Positions 1 to 7,947 of a stretch of 44,314 nucleotides of DNA are shown one piece after another (position 1 is the stretch's first letter; the number at the start of each line of letters is the position of its first letter). This DNA is from Nitrososphaerota archaeon. Its GTDB lineage: Archaea > Thermoproteota > Nitrososphaeria > Nitrososphaerales > Nitrosopumilaceae. The position numbers and the translations under genes are program-made. The notes under the pieces are model-generated. The model saw only the letters and a program-made list of their open reading frames with translations. It did no database searches and was not told the DNA's origin. Location of the stretch: positions 1 through 44,314 of the forward strand of contig DAHUYT010000015.1 in assembly GCA_027315065.1 (NCBI GenBank), given 5' to 3'.

Positions 1-936
1 GATGTTTCTTGCAACAGTTATTCCTTCATTTTCTGCAAATATTCCTGCCTTTGGTACTGCTATCTTGTCTGTTACCATTATTTGATTCACGTCACCTATT
101 GCATAGACATTTTCAAATTTTGTCTTGCATGTTCTGTTCACTTCGATAAACTTGCCTGGCTGCGCAAGCCCGCAATCAACTGCAACAAGAGGCACCTTGT
201 GAGGAGGAACTGTAACCAACAAATCAAAGTCTGCTTCTCCAGACTCAAATTTGAGTTTGTTTTGCTCCACTGATATAGTCTTGTGGTTTCCATGGAACTC
301 GATATTCTTTGATTTTAAAATCTGCAAGATTTCCTCGCTTACCTTAGGACCTCCGGCTGGAAGTGTGATAGGAGTGGGGCTGTAAAAGTCAATTTGAGTG
401 GAATTACTAGCCCCGGTCTCTTCAAGAACTGATCTTATCAAAAGTGCTGCCTCATACGGCGCTGGGGGACATTTGTATGGCAAGCCCGTAATTGCCATAG
501 ATATCTTGCCTGATTTTATACGATGTATTGCATCTCGAATCTTTGGAACGTCATTTAGGTCATACAATACCAAGCTGTTTTCTTTTAGTCCTGGAATCTG
601 CTCCGGCGCTAGTTCAACACCCAGTGCAATTATCAGATAATCATAGTGCAGTCTGCGATAGCTTGTTCTTACAATTTTGTTCTCAAGATCTATCTTGACT
701 GCTTCTTCATTGATAAATTCAATTCCCTTTTTTGTAACAGTTTCCAGTTGTCTCTTTGAGGTCTCAAATTCTCTCAAACCTGAAATTATCCAAAGTTTGA
801 CTAGGTCCATCATGAACCAGTCCTTTTTGTCAACTATTGTAATTCTGGTATCCTGAGTAAGGTTCTCACGTAGCTCGTTAGCAGCAGCAAGCCCGCCAAA
901 TCCTCCACCCAAAATTACTATGTTTGTTGGTCTTAT
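1..936 (-). CDS. NAD(P)/FAD-dependent oxidoreductase, SQR/FCSD-like (3' end beyond window)
   Basis: The reverse strand is open from about base 960 to base 1 and encodes a two-dinucleotide-binding-domain flavoprotein. The N-terminus has the FAD-binding Rossmann motif VILGGGFGGLAAANEL. A segment GLPYKCPPAPYEAA follows mid-protein, and near the window edge YAIGDVNQIMVTDK is the second FAD-contact region. These features fit the sulfide:quinone oxidoreductase / flavocytochrome c sulfide dehydrogenase-like group; whether sulfide is the substrate cannot be told. The gene follows the SDR gene on the same strand and probably shares its transcript. Its start is a problem: between an in-frame stop overlapping the SDR tail and the Rossmann motif there is no ATG or GTG. 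The ATG at 956-954 is in a frame that stops after seven codons. I set the start at an ATA codon (936); a TTG at 912 would delete the strand before the glycine motif. Confidence 0.8.
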   Translation of the reverse strand, partial: MRPTNIVILGGGFGGLAAANELRENLTQDTRITIVDKKDWFMMDLVKLWIISGLREFETSKRQLETVTKKGIEFINEEAVKIDLENKIVRTSYRRLHYDYLIIALGVELAPEQIPGLKENSLVLYDLNDVPKIRDAIHRIKSGKISMAITGLPYKCPPAPYEAALLIRSVLEETGASNSTQIDFYSPTPITLPAGGPKVSEEILQILKSKNIEFHGNHKTISVEQNKLKFESGEADFDLLVTVPPHKVPLVAVDCGLAQPGKFIEVNRTCKTKFENVYAIGDVNQIMVTDKIAVPKAGIFAENEGITVARNI

Positions 937-952
937 GCCAGAACGCCACTCT

Positions 953-1708
953 TCATCTTTCTTGAGTTGTTGGTCTTACGGTTATCTCGTTTACGTTCAT
1001 GTGTGATGGTGATTCTATGGCAAACAGTATAGAATTTGCAATGTCCTCTGACTTGAGGGCCTGCATGGTCTTTACAGATTTTACAAATGTTTCAAGTGAT
1101 TTATCAGTAATTGTGTTTGTAAGTTCGGTATCCACTACTCCAGGCTCTATTGTTGTAACTCGAATGTTATTTCGTGCTGAAAGTTCTTGTCGCAGCCCTT
1201 CACTAAATGCCCTGACTGCATATTTTGTTGCGCAATATACACTTCCTGCAGGGAAGACTACTCTTCCTGCGATTGATGAAATATTTACAATGTGACCAGA
1301 ATTTTGTTTTATCATGTGAGGAATTGTAGCAGCAGTACAATACAAGACGCCCTTGATGTTTACATCAACCATTTGTTCCCATTCATCAACTTTGAGATTC
1401 TTCACAAAGCTCAATGGCATGAGGCCTGCGTTATTGACAAGAATGTCTACTCTGCCCCATTTTTTTATTGCAGCATCAATTAGATTATCGCAATCACCGC
1501 GTTTTGTAACATCACAAGATATAGTGATACATTCGCCCCCAACTTTTTCAATTTCTTTTTGCAGTTGTTCTAGTCTGTCCTTTCTTCGTGCACCAACAAC
1601 AACTTTGGCTCCTGCCTCTGCTATTGATAATGCAGTGGCATAACCAATTCCACTACTTGCACCAGTCACTACAGCAACTTGACCTTTTATTGTCATGCTA
1701 AAAATCAT
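953..1708 (-). CDS. Short-chain dehydrogenase/reductase (SDR family)
   Basis: This is a classical SDR of 251 residues, the usual size. TGASSGIG (residues 15-22) is the cofactor-binding motif, NNAG (92-95) stabilises the central sheet, the catalytic Ser lies in NISS (about 144) and the catalytic pair is Y158-x3-K162. An Arg pair after the second strand (GARRKD) suggests NADP(H) preference, which is an inference. The substrate is unknown; the closest general type is the YdfG-like serine/3-hydroxy acid dehydrogenase group. An alternative start at Met5 is possible, but a TATA-like stretch near 1733 fits a leaderless start at 1708. The stop overlaps the upstream end of the following flavoprotein frame, so the two are probably co-transcribed. 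Confidence 0.9.
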   Translation of the reverse strand: MIFSMTIKGQVAVVTGASSGIGYATALSIAEAGAKVVVGARRKDRLEQLQKEIEKVGGECITISCDVTKRGDCDNLIDAAIKKWGRVDILVNNAGLMPLSFVKNLKVDEWEQMVDVNIKGVLYCTAATIPHMIKQNSGHIVNISSIAGRVVFPAGSVYCATKYAVRAFSEGLRQELSARNNIRVTTIEPGVVDTELTNTITDKSLETFVKSVKTMQALKSEDIANSILFAIESPSHMNVNEITVRPTTQER

Positions 1709-1894
1709 TTTTCATCAATGCGTATTACACAAATAAGTCTTGTCAATTAATTCCAATGTGTTCTTTCCAGTAATAAAAATTAACTTTGTTTCAAGTTCTG
1801 CTGCAAGCTTGGCTTTATGACTAATGTCATTTTTTGAATATGTGATAGAACCTTGTTTCTTAACACTAATTTAGGATCAAATATGATTCAAACC

Positions 1895-2122
1895 ATGGAA
1901 CAATTTGATTGTGCGTATTGTGGAGAAAAGCAAGATCTTCCGTTTCAGTGTAATTATTGTAACGATAAGTTTTGTGCAGAACACAGATTGCCAGAAGACC
2001 ATAGGTGTGTTAAGCTACATCAGATAAGAACAAGAAGATTTGGAGAAAACAAGGTTCAGAGAAGAAAAGGGATTGGAAGACAGGGATTCATAAAACGGGT
2101 ATTTGGCAAGTTTAGTCAGTAG
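1895..2122 (+). CDS. AN1-type zinc finger protein
   Basis: A small basic protein whose N-terminal half is one AN1 zinc finger. The ligands are C-x2-C-x9-C-x2-C-x4-C-x2-H-x5-H-x-C (CAYC, CNYC, CAEH, H and C in DHRC), all present. The C-terminal half is rich in Arg and Lys and may contact nucleic acid or ribosomes. In eukaryotes AN1 fingers occur in stress and proteasome-linked proteins; the archaeal role is not established. The frame is open from 1853, but a TATA-like CTAATTTAGG at about 1866-1875 lies 26 bases before the ATG at 1895, so I prefer that start (75 residues). It ends tail-to-tail with the next gene, overlapping by 7 bases. Confidence 0.85.
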   Translation: MEQFDCAYCGEKQDLPFQCNYCNDKFCAEHRLPEDHRCVKLHQIRTRRFGENKVQRRKGIGRQGFIKRVFGKFSQ

Positions 2123-2388
2123 AGAGTTTTTCGTGGATTAAGTTTTGATAGTTTTGCTTGATAAAACAGAGCAATTGCCAAAGCTAGTAACACTCCTGCA
2201 GTAAGCCAGTTAGCCACTTGCATGATAAGATAGGCTACTCCGAATCCAACACACATTAGTGCCTGAGTTAGTAGCTTTATCCAGTTTGGTACTTTGGCTG
2301 CCCTGCTAATTATTTCTATGACAAGCATGCCTACAACAGGATATAGTATAATTTCAAAATAAACATCAAGATTCATCCCATTATCCAT
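2116..2388 (-). CDS. Small membrane protein, unknown function
   Basis: Ninety residues with three hydrophobic spans at about 10-28, 40-56 and 60-76, and a basic C-terminal tail (KLSKLNPRKTLY). I do not recognise the family and assign no function. It lies just downstream of the GINS gene on the same strand, so it may share that transcript. It converges on the AN1 gene with a 7-base overlap of the two 3' ends. Confidence 0.65.
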   Translation of the reverse strand: MDNGMNLDVYFEIILYPVVGMLVIEIISRAAKVPNWIKLLTQALMCVGFGVAYLIMQVANWLTAGVLLALAIALFYQAKLSKLNPRKTLY

Positions 2389-2416
2389 GTAGGATTACAA
2401 CCATATTGTCTAATTT

Positions 2417-2974
2417 TTAGTCTTCCCAACTTATCTTTACTGCTACCTTTTTGGTAATCAGGGCGCGTGCATTCTCAAACGGCAAGGTTGCTACATCCTC
2501 AGCTTCAAATGGACCATATGTTTGAAGATCCGTTCCTACAATCTGGTCTATTGGTTTGAGAAATCTTACGACAATAGTTCTAGACCGATGATTTCTTGCC
2601 ACAGTCTCAAGAAGTTTTAATCTTCCATTTAGTGTCGCAGATAGAATGGTCTCCTTTCTCTGTCTTAGCTCATCTTCAGAATCAAGAATGAATCTTTCTT
2701 CATCAAGAAGATTTGAATAATCAATCTCTTCCAAACCTGTTGCTTTCTCAATTCTTATTTTTAAAAGAAGTGATGTCATTTCGGTTATCATTTTTACAAG
2801 CGAGTCTTTGATCTTGGATTCAGTTCCGTCATAGTCCTGGTTTTTTAGTTTTCCAAGAAATTCTGCAATGTTGCTATACAATTTAGAGTCTAGCTCTTGT
2901 ACAGAATCATTTTCTACTTCCCTGACAAGTAAGGCATACAATGAATTTGCGTCAATTTTTTTTGTTTCTGACAT
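2417..2974 (-). CDS. GINS complex subunit (Gins51/Sld5-like)
   Basis: GINS is part of the archaeal Cdc45(GAN)-MCM-GINS replicative helicase. The protein has a helical N-terminal A domain (about 1-125) and a small C-terminal B domain (about 130-185). The sequence VRFLKPIDQIVGTD, followed by YGPF, LPFENARALI and KKVAVKI, is the typical B-domain strand pattern. The A-then-B order is that of Sld5/Psf1, hence Gins51 rather than Gins23. At 185 residues the size is usual. The gene is divergent from glnA with a 35-base gap. Its location about 11 kb from the proposed origin fits the replication-gene grouping seen in the window. Confidence 0.85.
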   Translation of the reverse strand: MSETKKIDANSLYALLVREVENDSVQELDSKLYSNIAEFLGKLKNQDYDGTESKIKDSLVKMITEMTSLLLKIRIEKATGLEEIDYSNLLDEERFILDSEDELRQRKETILSATLNGRLKLLETVARNHRSRTIVVRFLKPIDQIVGTDLQTYGPFEAEDVATLPFENARALITKKVAVKISWED

Positions 2975-3009
2975 TTACACACCCAACAATGCTTAAATCA
3001 TAGACTCCT

Positions 3010-4494
3010 TTGTGTTATGATCAAGGTGCAAAATTGCCATATAAAGTGATTGGTGGAGAGCCAGTATCAGTTTCTTATTCGGCTGATGAAGTTTTTGCAA
3101 AGATAAAAAACGAACAGATAAAATTCATTGATTTACAATTTACGGGTCTTAGAGGAAGATTTCATCATACAACAATTTCAGCTAGCTTGTTTACTCCTCA
3201 ACAGATGCAAGACGGCTTACCAAAGCTGGATGGTTCCTCAATTGTAGGATTTGCTTCTATTCAAGACTCTGATATGATACTAAAGCCAGACCCCAATACA
3301 TTTGCAATAATTCCTTGGATGAAAAATTCCAAAACAGCCAGATTGATATGCGATATATATTGGGGTTGGGGGAAGGGCAGGCTGGAAGCTGACCCAAGAG
3401 GCATAACGCAAAAGGCAGAAAAGCATCTCCTTACACAGGGTTTTGATACAAGCTATTGGGGTCCAGAGGTAGAGTTCTTTGTTTTTGACAGAATTCAGTG
3501 GGATGTGTTAACGCCATACAAGGGTCAATCATATTCAATAGAATCAAAGGAAGCTCCATGGAACCAGGAAGGAAAAGGATATCCAATGGCGCTAAAGAAG
3601 GGATATTATCCTAGCACTCCTGCTGACACTTTAACAGAATATAGAAATGATTGTGTGGAGTGCTTGAACGAGTATTTTGGAGTTTTATGTGATAATCACC
3701 ATCATGAGGTTGCAACTGCTGGGCAATGTGAGATTGACATAAGATATGATACTATGACTAATGCTGCAGACGGTGCACAGACTTACAAGTATGTTGTAAG
3801 AAACATTGCCACAAAATATGATAAGGTTGCAACAATGATGCCAAAGCCAATTTCTATGGATGCGGGTTCTGGAATGCACACCAATGTAAGTTTATGGAAA
3901 GATGGCAAGAATATGTTCTATGATAAAGATGACAAAGAAGAGATAAGTCAAGTTGCAAGGTACTATTGCGGTGGAATCATGAATCATGCAAGGGCGTTGT
4001 CTGCAATTGTTGCGCCCACAACAAATTCCTATCATAGATTGGTTCCAGGATATGAGGCACCTGTGTATATTGCATGGAGCGCAAGTAATAGATCTGCAAT
4101 AATTAGAATTCCAGCTCATTTCAAGGGAGAAAAATATGCAAAGATTAAGAGATTAGAGTTCAGGGCTCCTGATCCGTCTTCAAATCCATATCTTGTATTT
4201 GCAGCCGTACTTGCTGCAGGACTTGATGGAATTAAAAAGAAGATAGACCCAGGCGATCCAGTTAATGAAGATATTTACAAGATGACCAAAGTTCAGCGCA
4301 ATACAAAGGGAATCAAGGATTTGCCTGCAAGCTTAGGAGAAGCACTTGATGAACTTGAAAGTGACAGGGCATTTCTCAGCCCAATATTTTCAAGTGATAC
4401 TATTGATAAAATAATTGAGATAGAAAGGGCAGATGATCATGAGATCTCAATAAGACCTCATCCTCACGAGTTTTATCTTTATTTTGATATCTAA
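3010..4494 (+). CDS. glnA: Glutamine synthetase, type I
   Basis: Makes glutamine from glutamate, ammonia and ATP, the main ammonia-assimilation step. Family signatures are present in order: the beta-grasp N-domain, the metal-binding GPEVEFFVFD, the ATP/metal region DAGSGMHTNVSLW, the glutamate-binding NSYHRLVPGYEAPVYIAWSA with NRSAIIRIP, and RLEFRAPDPSSNPYL. Length (about 490) is that of GSI. A Tyr (EDIYKM) lies roughly where enterobacterial GlnA is adenylylated, but no adenylyltransferase is seen here. The start is uncertain: TTG at 3010 is the longest form, while TTG at 3034 has an AAGGTG Shine-Dalgarno-like site five bases upstream and lies about 38 bases after the TTAAAT box near 2996. 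I favour 3034 slightly. The stop codon overlaps that of the converging gene by four bases. Confidence 0.95.
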   Translation: MCYDQGAKLPYKVIGGEPVSVSYSADEVFAKIKNEQIKFIDLQFTGLRGRFHHTTISASLFTPQQMQDGLPKLDGSSIVGFASIQDSDMILKPDPNTFAIIPWMKNSKTARLICDIYWGWGKGRLEADPRGITQKAEKHLLTQGFDTSYWGPEVEFFVFDRIQWDVLTPYKGQSYSIESKEAPWNQEGKGYPMALKKGYYPSTPADTLTEYRNDCVECLNEYFGVLCDNHHHEVATAGQCEIDIRYDTMTNAADGAQTYKYVVRNIATKYDKVATMMPKPISMDAGSGMHTNVSLWKDGKNMFYDKDDKEEISQVARYYCGGIMNHARALSAIVAPTTNSYHRLVPGYEAPVYIAWSASNRSAIIRIPAHFKGEKYAKIKRLEFRAPDPSSNPYLVFAAVLAAGLDGIKKKIDPGDPVNEDIYKMTKVQRNTKGIKDLPASLGEALDELESDRAFLSPIFSSDTIDKIIEIERADDHEISIRPHPHEFYLYFDI

Positions 4495-4766
4495 ATTTGG
4501 CCTATTGCGGCGTATACTAAAAACAGTGCTATTGCCATAATAGTCAGGCCAATGATAAGATAGGCTCTCCTATGACGTTCACCAGATCCTGCCTTGTAAA
4601 GAGAGACGGCGCCTGCCAGACCTACAAAGAGAACTAGCGTTCCTACTATGACTGGGTCCCAAGCACTGTGAGTGATAACAGGATAAAAAGCCCCAGAGAG
4701 CAGCGCAAAGAAAACCGCCAGATAGACGTATTTTGCACCAGCAAAGATTTTGTTGTCTAGCTGCAT
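4491..4766 (-). CDS. Small three-span membrane protein, unknown function
   Basis: Ninety-one residues with hydrophobic spans at about 13-33, 38-58 and 69-89, separated by a short Lys/Arg-rich loop (KAGSGERHRRA) that should face the cytoplasm. No catalytic motif and no family recognised. It lies immediately upstream of the thermosome gene on the same strand (51-base gap) and converges on glnA, with a 4-base overlap of the stop codons (CTAA). Confidence 0.6.
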   Translation of the reverse strand: MQLDNKIFAGAKYVYLAVFFALLSGAFYPVITHSAWDPVIVGTLVLFVGLAGAVSLYKAGSGERHRRAYLIIGLTIMAIALFLVYAAIGQI

Positions 4767-4817
4767 AGGATTGCCTATCTAGAATAGTCAAATAAACCTT
4801 TGAGAAGAAAAAGTTCT

Positions 4818-6503
4818 CTATTCCATGCCCATAGGTGGCATACCCATACCGCCCATTCCTTCCATACCACCCATACCGCCCATTCCTCCCATACCACCGC
4901 CTGGAGGTCCAGAAGTTTTGGTTACTGAAATCACATCATCAATTCTTAAAATCATGCATGCCGCCTCTGTTGCAGATGAAATTATTTGGTTTTTAACTGC
5001 CAGCGGTTCGAAGATATCTGTAGCATGCATGCTTGTTACCTGGCCTTTCATAACATCAATGCCAGTCCACTTGTTTCCTTTCAATTGCTTTGATCTCAAG
5101 GAGGCAAGGGTATCAATTGGATCCATTCCTGCATTCTCGGCAAGCGTGATTGGAATTACTTCAAGAGAATCAGCAAATTTTTCCACTGCTAACTGCTCTC
5201 TTCCTTCAAGTGATTTTGCCCATTCTCGAAGTTTTGTTGCAGCATAAGTTTCTGGAGCACCCCCGCCAGCTACTATCATTGGGTTTTCCATTACATCTTT
5301 TACAACCATTAATGCGTCATGGACAGACCTTTCAACTTCATCAACAACTCTTTGTGAGCCTCCTCTTACAAGAAAAGTTACTGCCTTGGGATGTTTGCAT
5401 CCTTCAACAAAGACCCATCTGTCACTCTCAATCTTTCTCTCTTCTACTAGTTCAGCAGAACCAAGATCCTTTTCAAATAAATCATCAAGATTTGTAATCA
5501 TTCTTGCACCAGTTGCCTTGGCAAGTTTTGTCATGTCACTTTCTTTTACTCTTCTAACAGTAAGAACTCCTGCTTTTGCAAGATAGTGTTGCGCCATGTC
5601 ATCTATACCCTTTTGACAGAACAGAACATTGGCACCAGATGCAACTACCTTGTCAACCATATTCTTGATCATTTTACCCTCTTCATCAAGAAATGACTTC
5701 ATCTGCTGAGGGTTCTGTATGTTTATCTTGGCATCAAATTCCGTCTTGTCAATCTCAAGCGCGTTGTTTATTATGGCAATCTTTGCCTTTTCAATCTTCT
5801 TTGGCATTCCGCTGTGAACAACTTCCTTGTCAAGTATGATTCCTTTGGTAAGACTGGAATCTTTGATCGAGCCACCGGCCTTCTTTTCTACTTTGATGTC
5901 ATCAATATCCACTTGGTATCCGTCCTCGGTCTTTTCTGCAACTGCTATTACTGCCTTTACTATCATATCTGCCAAGTTTGCAGAGTCTCTTCTGACAAGT
6001 TTTGTCTGCATTGATGTCCTTGCTATTCTCTCAAGAACCTCTTTATCGGTAGGAGAAACCTTGTCTGCTATCTTTTCCAAAAGATCTTTTGCTTTCTGGG
6101 CAGCCTTTCTGTAACCATCAACTATTATCGTTGGATGAACATCCTGCAAAACGAGAGATTCAGCATTTTCTAAAAGTGCGCCCGCAAGTATTACGGCAGA
6201 GGTTGTTCCATCTCCTACCTCATTATCTGTTGCTTTGGAGATCTCAACTAGCATTTTTGCTGCCGGATGCTGGACGTCAATTTCCTTTAGAATAGTAGCA
6301 CCGTCGTTTGTAATTGTAACATCGCCAAGCGAATCTACAAGCATCTTGTCCATTCCACGTGGGCCAAGGCTGGTATGAATAATTTCTGCAATCAGTTTTG
6401 CTGCAGTAATGTTATTTTTCTGGGCATCACGACCCTTAGTCTGTGTTGCACCGTCTTTTAGTATAACAACTGGAATTCCCCCCGATGAGGCTTGAATTGA
6501 CAT
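4818..6503 (-). CDS. thsA: Thermosome subunit (group II chaperonin)
   Basis: Subunit of the archaeal CCT-like double-ring chaperonin that folds proteins in an ATP-dependent cycle. At 561 residues it is full length. ATP-site motifs are visible: [11 protein letters not shown] (about 45-55), NDGATIL (66-72), the catalytic GDGTTS (97-102) and GGGAPE in the C-terminal equatorial half. The C-terminus is the flexible Gly/Met tail with repeated GGM units, typical of chaperonin chains lining the cavity. The gene is divergent from glyA. On its own strand an A/T-rich box (ATAATAA-like, about 6526-6540) lies at a spacing suitable for a short-leader transcript. Only this one subunit is in the window, so whether the ring is homo- or hetero-oligomeric cannot be said. 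Confidence 0.97.
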   Translation of the reverse strand: MSIQASSGGIPVVILKDGATQTKGRDAQKNNITAAKLIAEIIHTSLGPRGMDKMLVDSLGDVTITNDGATILKEIDVQHPAAKMLVEISKATDNEVGDGTTSAVILAGALLENAESLVLQDVHPTIIVDGYRKAAQKAKDLLEKIADKVSPTDKEVLERIARTSMQTKLVRRDSANLADMIVKAVIAVAEKTEDGYQVDIDDIKVEKKAGGSIKDSSLTKGIILDKEVVHSGMPKKIEKAKIAIINNALEIDKTEFDAKINIQNPQQMKSFLDEEGKMIKNMVDKVVASGANVLFCQKGIDDMAQHYLAKAGVLTVRRVKESDMTKLAKATGARMITNLDDLFEKDLGSAELVEERKIESDRWVFVEGCKHPKAVTFLVRGGSQRVVDEVERSVHDALMVVKDVMENPMIVAGGGAPETYAATKLREWAKSLEGREQLAVEKFADSLEVIPITLAENAGMDPIDTLASLRSKQLKGNKWTGIDVMKGQVTSMHATDIFEPLAVKNQIISSATEAACMILRIDDVISVTKTSGPPGGGMGGMGGMGGMEGMGGMGMPPMGME

Positions 6504-6593
6504 ATTTTAGCTGAGATCGATTTTCCCTTATTATTTCTTTATGTAGACCAAAACTCTTGGCCTGTTGAACAAATTTGATAGTGCAGAACGATG

Positions 6594-6603
6594 TTTTAAA
6601 TTA
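6594..6603 (+). promoter_or_regulatory. TATA-like box for glyA
   Basis: TTTTAAATTA is centred 26 bases before the ATG at 6625. This is the spacing expected if transcription starts at the start codon (leaderless mRNA). It argues against the longer TTG-initiated frame from 6565, because the box would then lie inside the gene. Confidence 0.6.
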
Positions 6604-6624
6604 GGAAAACTGATCGAACAACGT

Positions 6625-7947
6625 ATGTCTCGTTCCTCATCACGTGTTGCTTATAATGAAATACTGTCGATGCTCAAGACACATAACCAATGGTTTGCAG
6701 ATTCAATTCCATTAATTGCAAGTGAAAACATTCCAAGCCCGGCAGTTAGGGAAGCAACTATTTCTGACTTTGCAAATAGATATGCAGAAGGTTGGCCTGG
6801 TGAACGTGTCTATGCTGGATGTACCTACATAGACAAAGTAGAGTTCAAGTGCATGGAACTTGCCCAGAAGTTATTCAAGGCAGAGTTTGTGGATGTAAGG
6901 CCAATTTCTGGGGTTGTTGCTAACTTGGTGATCTATTCCGCATTTACTAATCCAGGAGATATAATGCTTGCACCATCTATTCCATCTGGTGGTCATATAT
7001 CACACGGTAAGAAGGAACATGCAGGTACTGCAGGACTTGTTCATGGACTAGATATTGAGTTTTATCCATTTGATGTAGAAGAGATGACAATTGATGTGGA
7101 CAAGACAAAGCAGAAGATACAAGAACTTGAAAAAGCAGGTAAGACCCCAAAGCTTGCGATGTTTGGGGGCTCGGTCTTTTTATTCCCACATCCAGTAAAG
7201 GAACTTGCTGATTTTCTCAAAAGTTACAATATGTTCATAAATTATGATGGAGCTCATGTTGCAGGATTAATTGCAGGCGGTCAGTTCCAAGATCCTCTCA
7301 GGGAGGGCGCGGATGCAATGACTATGAGCACCCATAAGACCTTGTTTGGTCCTCAGGGAGGAATGATATGTTCGTTTAATAAGTATAGTGACGAGATCAA
7401 AAAGGCAACTTTTCCAGGTATGACAAGCAATCATCACTTGCATCACATGGCTGGAAAGGCCATTGCGTTTACAGAGATGCTAGAATTTGGTAAAAAATAT
7501 GCAACCCAAGTAGTCAAGAATGCAAAGGCCTTGGCAGAAGCTCTGAGCTCATCTGGTTTCATGGTGCTTGGAGAGAAACGGGGATTTACAAAATCACATC
7601 AAATTGTAGTAAACGTTCTCTCATTTGGAGATGGTGGTACTATCGAAGCTGATCTAGAAAAGGCAAACATCATCATAAACAGGCAGCTTATTCCGGGAGA
7701 CATCAAGGCAGGACGCAACTACTTCCACCCGGGTGGCATGCGACTTGGAGTTGCCGAACTAACAAGACTTGGTATGAGGGAATCTCAAATGAGGCAGGTT
7801 GCAGAATTTATCAAAAATGTAGTTGTAGATAAAAAAGATAAAAAGAAGATTGCGTTAGAGGTCAAGCGATTTAGAAAAAAGTTCCAGAAAGTCCACTATT
7901 GCTTTGAGAGCAAGATGGGTGGATATGACTATGTTAGGCTTCGTTAG
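6625..7947 (+). CDS. glyA: Serine hydroxymethyltransferase
   Basis: A PLP enzyme interconverting serine and glycine with transfer of a one-carbon unit to a folate or pterin carrier. The family core is clear: IPLIASENIPSP near the N-terminus, YAEGWPGERVYAGC, the substrate region YDGAHVAGLIAGG, and the PLP lysine in MSTHKTLFGPQGG. The frame is open from a TTG at 6565, but the ATG at 6625 gives 440 residues, close to the usual archaeal size, and has a correctly spaced TATA box; I use it. The C-terminal 40 residues are Lys-rich. The stop overlaps that of the PolD large-subunit gene by four bases (TTAG). Confidence 0.95.
   Translation: MSRSSSRVAYNEILSMLKTHNQWFADSIPLIASENIPSPAVREATISDFANRYAEGWPGERVYAGCTYIDKVEFKCMELAQKLFKAEFVDVRPISGVVANLVIYSAFTNPGDIMLAPSIPSGGHISHGKKEHAGTAGLVHGLDIEFYPFDVEEMTIDVDKTKQKIQELEKAGKTPKLAMFGGSVFLFPHPVKELADFLKSYNMFINYDGAHVAGLIAGGQFQDPLREGADAMTMSTHKTLFGPQGGMICSFNKYSDEIKKATFPGMTSNHHLHHMAGKAIAFTEMLEFGKKYATQVVKNAKALAEALSSSGFMVLGEKRGFTKSHQIVVNVLSFGDGGTIEADLEKANIIINRQLIPGDIKAGRNYFHPGGMRLGVAELTRLGMRESQMRQVAEFIKNVVVDKKDKKKIALEVKRFRKKFQKVHYCFESKMGGYDYVRLR

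Noticed and set aside
398-640. Plus-strand frame of 80 residues in the first kilobase
   Set aside because: It is antisense to the SQR-like flavoprotein, whose reverse-strand translation gives clear FAD motifs.
4825-5586. Several plus-strand frames inside the thermosome gene
   Set aside because: They are shadows of the thermosome coding strand; the Pro/Ile-rich N-terminus of one is the antisense of the Gly/Met tail.
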